Shown: positions 15,001 through 26,830, numbered from the stretch's first letter. The stretch: 64,000 bases of DNA from Carallia brachiata (GCA_021464245.1 JADCRB010000016.1:3403250-3467249), one strand, 5' to 3'. Program-made: numbers and translations. Notes: generated by a model not told the origin, from the letters alone.

Positions 15001-16060
15001 GTAGTTTATACTCTTGCGGGCAAGGAGCCTACTTTTGCTATTGTTGTCATCTTGCCTTTTATGCTCGTGCGGGCAAGGTGTTTGGTTTTCTTGTTGTTAC
15101 CATCTCATCTTTTATACTCATGCAGGCAAGGAGTATGCTTTGCTATTGCTGTCTCTCCTATTGTACTTGTCCTGACAAGGAGTATGCTTTTGTTGTTGTT
15201 GTTGTCTTGCCTTTTGTACTCACACGAACAAGGAGTCTGGTTTTCTTATTGTTGAAGTGTTGCCTTTTATTCTCGTGCGGGCAGGCAGCATGCTTTGCTA
15301 TTGTCGTCTCGCCTTTTATACTCATACGGGAAAGGAGTGTAGCTTTGTTATTGTTGGCACTAGCCTTTTAACTTGTACGGGCTAGGAGTCTGATTTGCTG
15401 TTGTTACTGTCTAGCCTTTTATGCTCATGCAGGTAAGGAGCATACTTTTGTTAATGTACTTTTTGCCTTTTACACACTTACAAGCAAAGATTTGCTTTTG
15501 TTGCTGTTGTCGTCTCGCGTTTTAGGCTCGTGCGGGCAAGGGGTTTGGTTTTGTCATTTTACGTGCCACCATTTTTACTCTTATGGGCAAAGAGTCTGCT
15601 TTTGCTATTGTTGTCGTCTCACCTTTTATACTCGTGTAGGTTAGGAGTCTGCTTTGCTGTTTTTGTTATCTCGCCTTTCACACTCATGCTGGCAAGGAGT
15701 ACACTTTTGTTGTTTTACTTTATGCCATTTATATTCTTGCGGGCAAAGAGCCTGCTTTTGTTGTTGTTGTTGTCTTGCCTTTTATACTCTTGCAGGTAAG
15801 GATTCTAGTTTTTCTTTTGTTACCGACTCGCCTTTTATACTCGTACAGGCAAGGAGTATGGCTTGCTGTTACGTTGCCTTTTACACTTGTGCGAGTAAGG
15901 AGTATGCCTTTGCTGTTGTTGTCGTCATGCCTTTATACTTGTGCAGGCAACGAATTCGGTTTTGTTGTTGTTGTGAGCTCGCCTTTTCTACTCGTGCAGA
16001 CAAGGAACATGCTTTGTTGTTGCCATCTCACCTTTTACACTCGTTTAGGCAAAGAGTCTG
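1..16060 (+). repeat. Satellite array, arm 1 (about 50-bp monomer)
   Basis: A continuous tandem array of a degenerate monomer starts before the window. The monomer reads roughly GTTGTTGCCGTCTCGCC, then TTTTATACTCGTGCGGGCAA, then GGAGTATGCTTTT. Successive copies of the CCTTTTATAC core near the left end are 45-57 bp apart, and much of the length variation comes from the number of GTT triplets. Two linker types alternate irregularly: GTTGCCGTCTCGCC and GTTGTACTTTTCGCC. A third variant, with TTTTAACT and GGGCTAGGAGT, recurs as a marker (about 229, 995, 1510, 13195, 13770, 14900, 15370). The minus strand of the core reads GAGTATAAAAGG. No other sequence interrupts the arm. The open frames inside it are by-products of stop-poor monomers. 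I do not recognise the family. Confidence 0.95.
15065..16060 (+). repeat. Inverted block X, left copy
   Basis: Read as reverse complement, this stretch has the same order of individually recognisable monomers as 20803-21802. Shared oddities include a shortened unit containing GTATGGCTTGCTGTTACGTT (15856-15875), which is the exact reverse complement of 20991-21010, and a unit with ACTTGTCCTGACAAGGAG. The block ends exactly at the orientation switch. The left boundary is approximate. Confidence 0.8.
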
Positions 16061-16083
16061 GCAACAAAAGTAGACTCTTTGCC
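16048..16083. repeat. Hairpin at the orientation switch of the satellite
   Basis: GGCAAAGAGTCT (16048-16059) and its exact reverse complement AGACTCTTTGCC (16072-16083) enclose a 12-nt loop. Units to the left are in the forward orientation and units to the right are inverted, so this short palindrome is the inversion breakpoint of the array. Any head-to-head join of this satellite would bring complementary parts close together. The specific information is therefore the location of the join and the short loop. Confidence 0.9.
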
Positions 16084-19000
16084 CACAAGAGTATAAAAGG
16101 CGAAAAGTACAAGAACAAAATTATACTTCATCCCTGAACGAGTATAAAAGGCAAGACGGTAACAACAGCAAAGTAGACTTCTAGCCTGCACAAGTTAAAA
16201 GGCTAAATGCCAACAAAAACAAAAGCAAACTCCTTGTCTGCACGAGAATAAAAGGCGAGACGACAACAATAAAGTATGCTGCTTGCACAACGAGATTAAA
16301 AGGCTGCACATCAAAAACAATGAAACCAAACTCCTTAGCTGTACAAGTATAAAAGGCAGGACGACAACAAAAACAAAACCATACACCTTACCTGCACGAG
16401 CATAAAAGGTAAGATGGCAACAACAGTAAAAGTAGGCTCCTTGCTTGCAAGAGTATAAATGGCAAAATGTACAACAACAAAAGCGTATGCCTTGCCGCAT
16501 GAGAATAAAAGGCGAGATGGTAACGACAACAATGCGGGCTCCTAGCCCGCATGAGTTAAAAGCCTAGACGACAACAACAACAAAAGCAGATTCCTTGTCT
16601 GTAAGAGTATAAAAGACAAGACGGCAACAACAAAGCATACTACTTGCCGGCAGGAGTGTAAAAGGCGACACGACAACAACAAAAAACCAGACTCTTTGGT
16701 TGTATGAGCATGAAAGGCGAGACAACAATAACAACAAAAGCATACTCTCTGCCTGCAAAAGTATCTAATGTGAGATGGCAACAACAAAGCCTACCCCTTG
16801 CCTACCTGAGTATAAAACGCAAGACGACAAGAACAAGAAAACCTTACCCCTTGCCCGCAAGAATATAAAAGGCGAATAGTACAAAAGTAAAAGAATACAC
16901 CTTGCCCGCATGAGTATAAAAGGCGAGTCGATAACAACAGCAAAACTAACGCCTAGCCCTCATGAATATAAAAGGCGAGACGACAATAGCAACAAAAAAA
17001 GTCTCCTTACCCGCAAGAGTATAAAAGGTGAGACGGCAATAACAAAGCATCCTCCTTGCTCGCATGCGCATAATAGGCAAAACAGTAACAACAAAGCATG
17101 CTATTTGCCTGCATGAGTATAAAGGGCGAGATAGCAACAACAACAAAACCAGACTCCTTGCCCTAAAAGGCGAGTCAGTAATGATAACAAAACTAGACTC
17201 CTTTCCCACAAGAATGTAAAGGGAGAAAAGTACAACAACAAAAGCAGACTCTAGCCCACATGAGTTAAAAGGCTAGACGACAATAACAACAAAAGTGGAC
17301 TCCTTGCCCACAAGAGTCTAAAAGATAGGACGACAGCAACGAAGCATCCTGCTTGCCCCGCACGAGAATAAAAGGGGACACGACAACAACAACAAAACTA
17401 GACTGTTTGCCCGTACAAGCAAAAAAGGCAAGAGGGCAAGAACAACAAAACCATAATCCCTGCCAGCACGAGTATAAAAGGCAAGATGGCAACAACAAAG
17501 CATACTCCTTACCCGCATGAGTATAAAAGGCAACATGGCAACAACAACAAAACTAGACTCCTTGTCCACACAAGCATAAAAGATGAGACGTTAACAACAG
17601 CAAATGTAGACTCCTAGCCTGCAAGAGTATAAAAAACGAAAAGTAGAACAACAAAAGTGCACTCCTTGCCTGCACAAGTGTAAAAGGCAAGACAATAACA
17701 TCAACAAAACTAGGCTCCCTACCCGCACGAGTATAAAAGACGAGATAGCAACAACTACAAAAGTGAACTCCTTGCCTGCAATAGCATAAAAGGCAAAAAG
17801 TACAACAATAAAAGTATGCTCTTTGCTCGCACGAGCATAAAAGGCGAGACGGTAACAAAAACAAAGCAGACACCTAGCTCTCACGAGTAGAAAAGGCGAG
17901 GTAGCAACAACAACAAATGTAGACTCCTTGCTCCTTCAAGTATAAAAGGCGAGACGACAGCAACAGCAAAAGTAAACTCATTGCCTGCAAGAATTATGAA
18001 AGGTGAAAAGTAAAAAAATAAAAGTATACTCCTTACCCGCACAAGTATAAAAGGCGACACAGTAACAACAGCAAAGTAGATGACTATTTCTCACAAGTAT
18101 AAAAGGCAAGAATAACAAATGCTAACTCCTTCCCTACAAGAGCATAAAAGGCGAGACGGCAACAACAAAGTATACTCCTTGCTCGTACAAGTATATAAGG
18201 CGAGACGACAGCAACAAGGCATGCTACTTGCCAGCATGAGTATAATAGGCGAGATGGCAATGAAAACAAAAGAAGACTCCTTGACCGTATGAGTAGAAAA
18301 GGCGAGACAGCAACAACAACAGTAGCATACTCCTTTCCCACACGAGTTTAAAAGGTGAGAGGACAACTGCAACAAAAGAAGACTCCTTCCTCGTACGAAC
18401 ATAAAAGGCCAGACGGCAACAACAACAAAAGCATACTCCTTGCACGTACGAGTATAAAAGGTGAGACAGCAATAGCAAAGCATACCCCTTCCCCGCAGGA
18501 GTATAAAAGGCGAGACGGTAATAACAAAGCATGCTCCTTACTCGCACGAGTATAAAAGGCGAAATGGTAAGAACAAACCATTCTCCTTACTCGCATGAGT
18601 ATAAAAGGCAAGATGACAATAACAAAGCATGCTCCTTACTTGCAAGAGTATAAAATTTGAGATGGCAACAAGAACAAAGCCAGACTCTAAGCCTGCATGG
18701 GTGTAAAAGCCAAGATAACAAAAAAACAACAAAAGCATACTCATTGCATGCACGAGTATAAAAGGCAAGACGACAACAACGAAAAAGGCATACTCCTTGC
18801 CTGCATGAGTATAAAAGGCAATATGGCAACAACAAACCGTACTCTTTGCCTGCACAAGTATAAAAGGTGAGTCAGTAACAACAACAAAACTAGACTCTTC
18901 ACTTGCATGAGTATTAAGACAGCAACAACAACCAAAGCAGACTCCTTGCCCGCAAGGGTATAAAAGGCAAAAAGTAGACTCCTAGCTCGCACGAGTTCAA

Positions 19001-21802
19001 AGGCTTAATGGCAACAACAACAAAAAAAGACTGCTTGCCCACATGAGTATAAAAGGCGGGATGACAATAACAAAGCATACTCTTTACCTACATGAGTATA
19101 AAAGGCGATAAGGCAACAGCGAAGCATACTCTTTACCTGCATGAGTATAAAAGGCGAGTTGGCAACAACAACAAAAGTAGACTCCTCCCCCGCATGAGTA
19201 TAAAAGGTGAGACAACAACAACAACAAAAGCAGACTCCTAGCTTCCATGAGTTAAAAGGCTTGACGGCAACAACAACAAAAGTAGACTCCTTGCCTACAT
19301 AAATATAAAAGGCAGGACAACAACAACAAAGCATACTCATGGCCCACACGAGTATAAAAGGCGAGACGACAACAACAAAGCATGATGTTTGCCCACACAA
19401 GCATAAAAGGCAAAATCGTAGTAACAACAAAACTAGACTCCTTGCCCGTACGAGTATAAAGGCAAGACAGCAACACAATAAAAGCATACTCCTTGCTGGC
19501 ATGAGCATAAAAGGCGAGACGACAACAGCAAAGCATACTCCTTGCCCACATAAGTATAAAAGGTGAGATGGCAACAACAACAAAGCCAGACTCTTCGCCT
19601 GTACGAGCATAAAAGGTGAGACGACAACAATAATAAAAGTATACTCCTTTCCCGCAAGAGCATAAAAAGCAAAAAGTGCAAAAACAAAAGTACACTCTTT
19701 GCCTGCACTAGTATAAAATGCAAGATGATAACAATAACAAAACCAAACTCCCTGCCCACACGACCATAAAAGGCGAGACAGCAACAACAACAAAAGCTGA
19801 TGCCTTGCAAGCAAAAGTATGAAAGGCAAAAAGTACAACGACAAAAGTATGCTCCTTGCCCCTTGCCCGCATGAGTATAAAAGACAAGATAGCAACAACA
19901 GCAAAGCAGACTACAAAAGGAAGGACAAGCACAACATCAAAAGCATACTCCTTGCTCAACTGGGTGTAAATGGCGAGTCGGCAACAACAATTAGACTAGA
20001 CTCCTTGCCTGCACGAGCATAAAAGGTTAGACAGCAGCAACAACAAAAGCAGACTCCTTTGCCTGCAAGAGTACAAAAGGCAAGATAGCAACAACAAAGC
20101 ATACTCCTTGCTCGTATGAGTATAAAAGGTAAAACGACAATAACAAAGCATGTTATTTGCCCACACAAGTGTAAAAGGCGAGACAACAACAACAAAGTAT
20201 ACTCCTTGCCCACAAGAGAGTAAAAGGTGAGGTAGCAACAGCAAAGCATACCCCTTGCTGGCATGAGTATAAAAGGCAAGACGACAACAACAAAGCATAT
20301 TCCTTGTTTGCACGAGTGTAAAAGGCGAGAAGGCATCAAAAAAGCATGCTCTTTGCTCGCACGAGTATAAAAGGCGAGACAACAACAACAACAATACCAG
20401 ACTCCTTGCTCGAACGAGTATAAATGGTGCGACGGTAATGACAATAAAGGCATACTCCTCGCCTGCACGAGTAAAAAGGTGAGACAGTAAAAGCAAAGAA
20501 TGCTACTTGCCCGTGTGAGTATAAAAGGCAAGACGACAACTACAACAAAATCATACTCCTTGCCTGTATGAGTATAAAAGGCGAGTTGGTAGCAACAACA
20601 AATGCATACTCTTTGTCCGCATGAGCACAAAAGGTAGGACAACAGCAGCAAAGCATACTCTTTCCCCGCAAGAGTATAAAAGGCGAGATAGCAACAACAA
20701 ATCATACTCCTTGCTCTCACGAATGTAAATGATGAGAAAGCAACAACAAAGCATGCTCTTTACCCGCACAGGTGTAAAAGGTGAGGCGGCAACAACAACA
20801 AAGCCAGACTCCTTGCCCAAATGAGTGTAAAAGGTGAGATGGCAATAACAAAGCATGTTCCTCGTCCGCACGAGTATAAAAGGCGAGCTCACAACAACAA
20901 CAAAATCGGATTCCTTGCCCGTACAAGTATAAAAGGCATGACGACAACAACAACAAAGGCATACTCCTTGCTCTCACAAGTGTAAAAGGCAACGTAACAG
21001 CAAGCCATACTACTTGCCTGCTCGAGTATAAAAGGCGAGTCGGTAACAACAGCAAAACTAGAATCCTTGCCAACAAGAGCATAAAAGGCTAGACATAACA
21101 ACAACGAAAGCAGGCTCCTTGCCCGCAAGAATATAAATGGCATAAAGTAAAACAACAAAGGTATACTTCTTGTTGGCACGAGTGTAAAAGGCAAGACGAC
21201 AAAAACAGCAAAGCAAACTCCTAACCCGCACGAGTATAAAAGGCGCAACGACAACAATAGCGAAAGTAGACTTTTTTCCCATAAGAGTAAAAAAGGTGAC
21301 ATATACAATGATAAAACTAGACCCCTTGCCCGCACGAGCTTAAAAGGTGAGACGGCAGCAACAGCAAAAGCAAATTCTTTGCCCGTAAGTGTAAAAAAGG
21401 CAAACAGTACATTAAAAAAAGTATGCTCCTTGCCTGCATGAATATAAAAGGCGTGATAGTAACAACAACAAATCATAGTCCTAGCCCATACAAGTTAAAA
21501 GGCTAGTGTCAACAATAACAAAGGCACACTCCTTGCCTGCATGAGCATGAAAGGCGAGACGGCAACAGCAAGGCATGCCGCTTGCCCGCACGAGAATAAA
21601 AGGCGAGATTTGAACAACAAGAAAACTAGACTCCTTGCTCGTACGAGTATAAAAGGCGAGACAGCAACAACAACAAAAGCATACTCCCTGTCAGGACAAG
21701 TACAATAAGAGAGACAACAATAGCATACTCCTTGCCTGTACGAGTATAAAATGAGATGGTAACAATAAGAAAACTGGAGACCTTGCCCGCACGAGTAGGA
21801 GA
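16061..21802 (-). repeat. Satellite array, arm 2 (same monomer, inverted)
   Basis: The same monomer continues without a gap but in reverse complement. Units now read GGCGAGACGGCAACAACAA, then AGCATACTCCTTGCCCGC, then ACGAGTATAAAAG. The TATAAAAG motif is therefore on the plus strand throughout this arm. The arm ends abruptly at about 21802, inside a monomer, where the sequence changes to coding-derived DNA of a Tat-lineage retroelement. The TTTTAACT marker variant appears here as AGTTAAAAGGC (about 16193, 16553, 17270, 18985, 19250, 21495). The distal 1 kb matches the end of arm 1 in inverted orientation. Confidence 0.95.
20803..21802 (-). repeat. Inverted block X, right copy
   Basis: This is the partner of 15065-16060 in opposite orientation, with about 4.7 kb of other satellite units between the copies. 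AACGTAACAGCAAGCCATAC (20991-21010) lies about 207 bp from the inner edge, and its partner lies about 204 bp from the switch, so the copies are collinear. The outer edge coincides with the end of the satellite array. Confidence 0.8.
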
Positions 21803-24115
21803 GGCCCAACTTGAAGTCAATCCTGTCAAGTGGAGAAGAATAAGTCAAATCTCTACATTTCACGTCACAATTAGTGAGGAGGCTGAGTCTGACTCATTGA
21901 CAGCGAAATAAAATAGGCCCCTCCAAAACTCGAAGATGGCGACCAAGCCATCGTTGATCAACTCAAGGAAATCAATCTTGGCTCCCCAGAAGATCCTTGA
22001 TTTACATTCATGAGTGCCTTACTCACACTAGAAGAGGAACAAGAATATGTCCATGTATTAAGTCAATACAAGGATGTATTTGCATAGAGTTACAAGAAAA
22101 TGCCTAGACTTGAGCTGAAGATCACGATGCACTGTCTAGTAGTAAGGAAGGGTACCCATCCCATCAAGCAACTACAACAGCGGTTCTACTTGGAGCTAAT
22201 TCCACAAATTGAGAAAGAAGTCAACAAGTTAATCAATGTTAGCTTCATCTGAGAAGTCACTTATCCAACATAGATAGAAAATATAGTCTTAGTGAAAAAG
22301 AAAAATGGGCAGCTAAGGGTTTGTGTCAACTTTAGAGACCTCAATCGGGTTTGCCCAAAAGATGACTTTCTGCTACCCATCACAGAAATAATGGTCGATG
22401 CAATAACTAGCCATGAGATATTATCCTTCATGGATGATTCTTCATGCTATAACCAAATCAGGATGGCACTAGAAGATGAGGAGTTCATAGCATTCTGCAC
22501 GCCAAAAGGAATATACAGCCACAAAGTCATGCCATCTGGGCTAAAGAATGCTAGTGCCGCTTATCAACGTGCCATGCAAAAGATTTTCGATGACGTGCAT
22601 CACAAAATTGTAGAATGTTATGTTGATGATCTGATGGTAAAGCGTAAGGAGCATTGAGGTCATCTGGAGGACCTCAAGGTGGTGTTTGAAAGACTTGGCA
22701 AGCATTACCTCAAAATGAACGCTGTCAAGTGCGCATTTGATGTCACATCAAGAAAGTATCTTAGATTTTTGGTACGTCATCATGGCATTGAAGTTGATCA
22801 ATCAAAGGTTAAGGCAATTCAAAAGATGCCTAAACTTAAAAATCTTCACGATTTGTGAAGGCTACAAGGAAAATTGGCCTACATTCGTCGTTTCATCTCC
22901 AACTTAGCTGGGAGGTGTCAACCTTTCCATCGATTGATGAAAAAGATGTCAACTTCAAGTGGGATGAAGCTTGTAGAAAGCCTTCAAAAGCATAAAGAAG
23001 CACCTTTCCAATCCACCAGTCTTAGGTGCTCTAATTCAAGGGAAGCCATTAATTCTCTACATTGTTGTATAGGAAAGATCTTTAGGAGTTCTGCTTGCGC
23101 AGGACAATGAGCAAGAAAAGGAAGTTGCCTTATACTACTTGAGCAGAACATTAAACAGTTTAGAGTTGAATTACTCACCCATTCAAAAGACATGTCTAGC
23201 ACTCTTCTTCACCTTTGATAAGCTAAAGCACTACATGCAAGCTCACACAATTCGCCTCATTGCTAGAGCTAATCCTATCAAGTAAATCTTGTCTAGACCA
23301 GTCTATGTGCCTCAAAATGCAGTCAAAGGGCAAGTTTTAGCAGATTTCCATGCAGATCATCTTGCCCTGTCTGATTGGAAATCTACAAATGATCTCCCAG
23401 ATAAAGAAGTCTTTTACATCGAGACATTGCCACCATGGACAATGTTCTTCGATGGTGCAGCAAGGCGTGATGGTGCTAGTGCGGATGTAGTATTTGTCAC
23501 TCCTTAACGACAAATACTATCATATACTATCATCCTTTGTGAGTTATGCTCCAATAATGTCGTCAAGTACCAAGCATTAATCATTGGTCTCCAAATGGTG
23601 GTTTATATGAAGATTCCAACAATAGAAGTCCACAGAGATTCTCAGCTCATCATCAGTCAACTTACTGGGTTGTATAATATGAAGAAAGAAAACCTTGCAC
23701 CTTATTATTGGTGCGCTCAGTAGCGGATGGATGAATTGGAAAGCATCACCTTGGAACACATTCCTCATCGAGAAAACTCTTAGGCAGATGAGTTGGCTAA
23801 TCTAGCCACGACTCTTGCAAAGTTAGAAATCCAAACTATAGTGGTTGCTGTATGTCAGAAGTGGATTGTTCCACAAAATGATGATAAAGAAAGTGGAACA
23901 ACTAGCGCTGTCTCCGTACGTCTTACTGAGGCCGATCAATGGCATCAACCAATCATTGACTACCTATAGCATGAAAAACTACCTAAAGACTGTCACTAGA
24001 AGCTAGAAATCCAACATCAAACTTCTTGCTTCTTATGTCTCAAAGACACTTTGCATCAAAGGTCTTTTGATGGAGTACTACTCCATTGTCGAGGCGGTGA
24101 AGAGGCATTATGAAT
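21803..24115 (+). pseudogene. Decayed pol of a Tat-lineage Ty3/gypsy retrotransposon
   Basis: Translations on the plus strand give, in order: the linker upstream of RT (about 21930-22280, several stops); reverse transcriptase (22270-22657) with the YVDD active-site box near 22620; the RT connection region (22658-22950, stops at 22655 and 22857); a first RNase H-like domain (about 23080-23290, out of frame with the RT); and a second RNase H with an MFFDGAARRDGA motif near 23450. Two successive RNase H domains are a known hallmark of the Tat lineage. The similarity ends near 24115, before an integrase. Gag, protease, integrase and LTRs are not seen. Many stops and at least one frameshift make it non-functional. 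Its 5' side abuts satellite DNA directly. Confidence 0.85.
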
Positions 24116-24118
24116 AGA

Positions 24119-24200
24119 TTAAAAAAAAAAAAGAAAGACATTCAAGAAAAGAAAAAAATTAAAAAATTAAAAAAATAAAAAAATAAAAAAATAAAAAAAA
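24119..24200. repeat. A-rich low-complexity tract
   Basis: This is a run of A with scattered G and T (AAAAATTAAAAA-type units) directly after the decayed retroelement coding region. It is simple-sequence DNA. It could be an expanded poly-A or polypurine tract, but no LTR follows. Confidence 0.8.
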
Positions 24201-24206
24201 TTTGAA

Positions 24207-24540
24207 GCACATGCATAGGCCCAAAAACCCAAAGCCCAAAGCCCAAAACCCAAGTCTAAAATCCAAACCCAAAGCCAAAGCCAAAGCCCAAAACCCAAGT
24301 CCAAAAACCAACTCCAAAGTCCAAATCCAAACCTAAGTCCAGAAGCCCAAATCTAAAGTCCAAATCCAAACTTGAACTTAAAGCCCAAATCTAAAGTCCA
24401 AATCCAAACTTGAACCCAAAGCATGAATCCAAACTGAAACCCAAGAGTATAAACTGTGAACGGCCCAAAAACCAAAAATAAAAACCCAGTCCAAAACTCA
24501 TATCTGCATGAGTATAAACTGTGAATGACCAAAAAAAATA
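24207..24540 (+). repeat. CCCAAA-type degenerate short tandem repeat
   Basis: CCCAAA, CCAAA and TCCAAA units repeat with variation for about 330 bp. The units resemble but are not the plant telomere repeat (CCCTAAA), because the T is absent. Two exact copies of GAGTATAAACTGTGAA (24445-24460 and 24510-24525) are embedded. The second is preceded so that CTGCATGAGTATAAA (24504-24518) matches the core of the satellite of arm 2. Confidence 0.75.
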
Positions 24541-25128
24541 AAAACGATTAAGTCTAAATCATTGTTCCAGTCTCAACCTTTTACTTGTCTTCACCGCATA
24601 TCAAGCTTTTGATCCTTTTCAATAAGAAAGATAAAACCTCGAAACTAGGGAGAGGATGGGGTACCACGCACTAGATGGCAACCAAATTCGGTGCAACTGC
24701 GAATCTTGGAAGAGTATTTTCGCAACAATGGAAGCGTTTGTCCTAATTCATCACAGCTCTCCCAACTTGCTTCACAACTGTGACTGTATAGAGGAGTCGA
24801 AACAAAAGGTGTGTATTTTTAGTTTCAAAACCAGAGAAGTAAGGAGAGAACAACACAGAGGGCTGTCGTTTCTACAGCACAGCCCATTTTTACCATTACA
24901 ACTGTTCCTACGATAGATCTCACCAGTATTGCTTCGTCCTCAAATGAAATTACCGGTTTGAGCTCCCTATTTCGTGCAAAGCTATAGTCTGTTGCAATAC
25001 AAATAATGGTTATGGAGGTTTTACTCCATGGAGCCTCAAGCTCCAGCCAAGGGTTCATCCTTTATAGGTACTTCAATTTGGGCAGAAACCTCGCACAAGG
25101 AGGGAGCCACTCTGGTGAGACTTTGTGA
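24541..25128. other. Stretch with no recognised gene
   Basis: Unique-looking sequence between the simple repeats and the probable chromovirus LTR. Open frames are short (an 86-residue frame at 24656-24916 shows no domain). I see no RNA gene, terminal repeat or other structured element. Confidence 0.6.
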
Positions 25129-25494
25129 TGTAGGACGAATAGGAAGAACAACCTAAGTTAGGAATCCACTCTACAATTAATCACTCGGGAATCCACTCGA
25201 AAAGAAACGAGAATCCACTCGAGAGAAAGTTATCTATAATTAATATTCAATTACATAAATAGTCTGAAACATAACAAAGGTTCAAGCTCTATTTATAGAG
25301 CACAACAGATAAACAAATCCTAAATAGAAACGAATAACTGCTAATAGATAATTATGAAAATAATTGAAAAATAAACACGTAATTAATACGTCCTAAACAA
25401 GATAAAATCTCATAACTGAATAACAAATCCTATCCTATGTGGCTGAAACTTTCAGAACTTCTTCCGGGAGAAGAAATCCTTTTCAGCAACTACA
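25129..25494 (-). repeat. Probable 3' LTR of the chromovirus
   Basis: On the minus strand the segment begins TGTAG and ends CTACA, giving short inverted termini of LTR type. It follows the end of the pol frame and a purine-rich AGAGGGGAACGA (a possible polypurine tract), with six bases between tract and LTR. No second LTR copy remains in the window, so the boundaries cannot be confirmed by self-comparison. Confidence 0.45.
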
Positions 25495-25519
25495 ACTATA
25501 TCGTTCCCCTCTAGTTGAA

Positions 25520-25841
25520 AAGAACTCGGCTCCATCGAGGAAGACGCCAAGCAAGCATCAAGCAACTCAGGATCCATCAATCGAAGATCATCCTCAGGAA
25601 CCCAAGTAGCATCCTAGGCAAGGCGACCTTTCCACTGAACAAGAAAGCGTCGAAATCTTCCATGAGAAGAAGCAATGTACTCATCATCCATGATAGTCTC
25701 GATATCCTCAGCACGTATAGTAAAAGTAGGCGTATTTGGCACAGCAGTACCGGCAGAGAGACTAGAAAGCAAAGATGGAGGCTTGAAAGTGCCTTGGTGA
25801 GGTGTCAAATCCTCCACATTGAAAATTGGACTAATATTCAA
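25520..25841 (-). pseudogene. Integrase C-terminus and chromodomain of the chromovirus
   Basis: The minus-strand frame from 25841 reads through a linker into a chromodomain-like segment with IETIMDDEYI and RFLVQWKGR. It then meets a TAG at 25614, after which the same frame continues as DATWVPEDDL. The aromatic and acidic pattern fits the chromodomains fused to integrase in chromoviruses, which are thought to guide insertion to marked chromatin. The internal stop falls inside the domain. Confidence 0.75.
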
Positions 25842-25910
25842 GTCAGCTGGTAAATCAAGTAAATATGCATTAGGTCCAAGTTTTTCAATAATGGAGTATG
25901 GGCCAATGGC

Positions 25911-26830
25911 TCAGGCTTGTAACTTTTTGGGCTTATTTTTAGGGAATCGCTCAGGACGAATGCGAACCATAACAAAATCACTCATATTAAAATGCTCATC
26001 TCGATGATGCAGATTAGCAGCAACCTTATAATCAACATTACTTAAAGCAATCTTGGGCCTAATCTCAGCATGCAGGTTATGAATGTGTGTGGCAAAATTT
26101 TCAGCAGGTTCAGAAGATCGAAGATCAGGAGGAAGAGGAACAAGGTCAACAGGTGTGTGAGGGGTATAACCATGAACAATTTCAAAAGGACTCTTACCAA
26201 TAGACCGATTAACAGAATTATTGTAGGCAAACTCAGCTGTTGGTAAAATCAAGTCCCAATTACCTTGTTTTTCACCCACTAGGCACCTAAGTAAGTCTCC
26301 CAAACTTCGGTTAACTACCTCAGTTTGACCATCTGTTTGAGGATGAAATGCAAATGAAAATTTCAAACAAGTCCCAAACAATTTCCAAAGTGTTTTTCAA
26401 AAATAACTTACAAACTTAACATCTCTGTCAGATAGAATGGAAACAGGCAAACTGTGCAATTTAACAACTTATTTGAAAAATAACTTTGCAATATAAGATG
26501 CATTAGTGGACTTATTACATGGAATAAAATGAGCCATTTTTTAAAATCTATCCACTACCACAAGAAAGCAATCATTACCACAAACTGTCCTAGGCAAACC
26601 AAGCACAAAATCCATACTAACATCATGCCAAGGTGCATGTGGAACAGGAAGTGGTATGTACAAACTAGTGTTATGCTTTTTAGCTTTAGCAACTTGACAA
26701 GTGCGACACTGTGACACAATTCTAGACACATCTCTTTTCAAGTATGGCCAATAAAACCTATCCTCAACAAGTGTAATGGTCTTATCCCTTCATAAACGAC
26801 AAGCTAATCCACTAGTATCATTTCCCAAAC
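25911..26830 (-). pseudogene. Integrase region of the chromovirus
   Basis: The minus-strand frame 26741-26541 carries the CRTCQVAKAKK part of the zinc-binding domain and the first catalytic Asp (SMDFVLGLPRT). The second Asp lies in a SDRDVKF segment near 26430, followed by a stop. The third acidic residue lies in QTDGQTEVVNRSLGDLLR within the frame 26381-25911. All three DDE residues are still encoded, but the reading frame is broken between them. Confidence 0.8.

Noticed and set aside
19005..19904. 299-codon minus-strand open frame as a gene
   Set aside because: Same cause: stop-poor satellite monomers in arm 2.
1..21802. CRISPR array
   Set aside because: Repeat-like units have no unique spacers between them, monomer length varies and the context is a plant genome.
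24207..24540. Interstitial telomere repeat
   Set aside because: Units are CCCAAA and CCAAA variants; CCCTAAA arrays are absent.
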